Below, in pieces: positions 63,938 to 64,000 of a stretch of DNA of 64,000 bases. The notes beneath the pieces are model-generated. The model was not told the DNA's origin. It did no database searches and saw nothing but the letters and a program-made list of their open reading frames with translations. Position numbers and translations under genes: made by a program. How positions within the stretch are numbered: the first letter of the stretch is position 1; each line of letters begins with the position of its first letter. Source of the DNA: Roseiarcus sp963730555 (GTDB lineage: Bacteria; Pseudomonadota; Alphaproteobacteria; Rhizobiales; Beijerinckiaceae); assembly GCA_963730555.1 (NCBI GenBank), contig CAVSSS010000012.1, forward strand, positions 248,001 to 312,000, read 5' to 3'.

Positions 63938-64000
63938 TCACAGCACGAGGTCGATCCCCGTTTCGCGCTTGAACCGCGCCAGGAATTCCTCGTCGCTCTG
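63938..64000 (-). CDS. 3' end of a gene running into the window
   Basis: The last 20 codons of a minus-strand gene: SDEEFLARFKRETGIDLVL then TGA at 63940-63938. The sequence looks like a helical C-terminus of a real protein, but it is too short to identify. Convergent with purB, 19 bp from its stop. Confidence 0.5.
   Translation of the reverse strand, partial: QSDEEFLARFKRETGIDLVL

Noticed and set aside
1..64000. tRNA genes, rRNA genes or a CRISPR array
   Set aside because: No TTCGANTCC-type T-loop with a matching acceptor stem, no rRNA-like stretch and no regularly spaced 25-40 bp repeats were seen by eye. The 10-bp phased units are too short and close to be CRISPR repeats.

Overview
This is about 64 kb of high-GC DNA from an alphaproteobacterium, most likely a Hyphomicrobiales (Rhizobiales) member close to the Beijerinckiaceae/Methylocystaceae; that placement is inference. 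Support comes from a Rhizobium-type rhamnose locus (aldolase-dehydrogenase fusion, DeoR regulator, CUT2 ABC transporter), a fused RibB protein, a typical RpoH and two DUF1127 genes. No rRNA, tRNA or CRISPR array was seen.

Layout. 0-5 kb: a truncated FUSC-family membrane protein, a LysR regulator, a small DUF1127 protein, an HTH-GNAT fusion and an orphan gene, closed by a strong bidirectional terminator. 5-16 kb: an L-rhamnose regulon with rhaD on the minus strand, diverging from rhaR-rhaT-rhaP-rhaQ-rhaS-rhaK and an MFS gene. 16-20.5 kb: a VOC/WYL-regulator pair around a perfect palindrome, a PEP-CTERM protein, an AT-rich island with a Fic toxin-antitoxin pair, and an MFS exporter. 20.5-28.3 kb: a RibBX-like enzyme with an extra N-terminal HTH; an accessory cluster of LLM flavin monooxygenase, small membrane protein, sodium:solute symporter and flavin reductase; then an exported cupin and an SMP-30 lactonase. 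28.3-32.8 kb: phytochelatin synthase, PBP1A, dnaN.

33-36 kb is a mobile-looking patch: an IS66 remnant, a short minus-strand operon of unrecognised genes and a divergent S24-type repressor with three copies of a 9-bp operator-like word. 36-42 kb: dapE, truA, a MocR-type regulator, DUF1127, a radical SAM protein and ndk. 43.1-45.6 kb: a complete IS66-family element with matching ends and an 8-bp target duplication, inserted into a dispersed repeat. 45.8-57 kb: DUF2125-like protein, rpoH, rluD, a homocysteine methyltransferase, tamB and tamA. 57-64 kb: a second CUT2 sugar ABC operon, a dadA-like oxidase, purB and the 3' end of one more gene.

Two themes run through the window. First, at least a dozen genes are split by single-base frameshifts; nearly all those resolved look like +1 insertions, and they hit housekeeping genes such as truA and dapE, so much of this probably reflects sequence or assembly error rather than gene decay. 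Second, intergenic spaces carry several dispersed repeat families, the most distinctive being an element near 20.6-20.85 kb and 61.0-61.2 kb with a hairpin followed by four 10-bp phased CGTTTA-like units.
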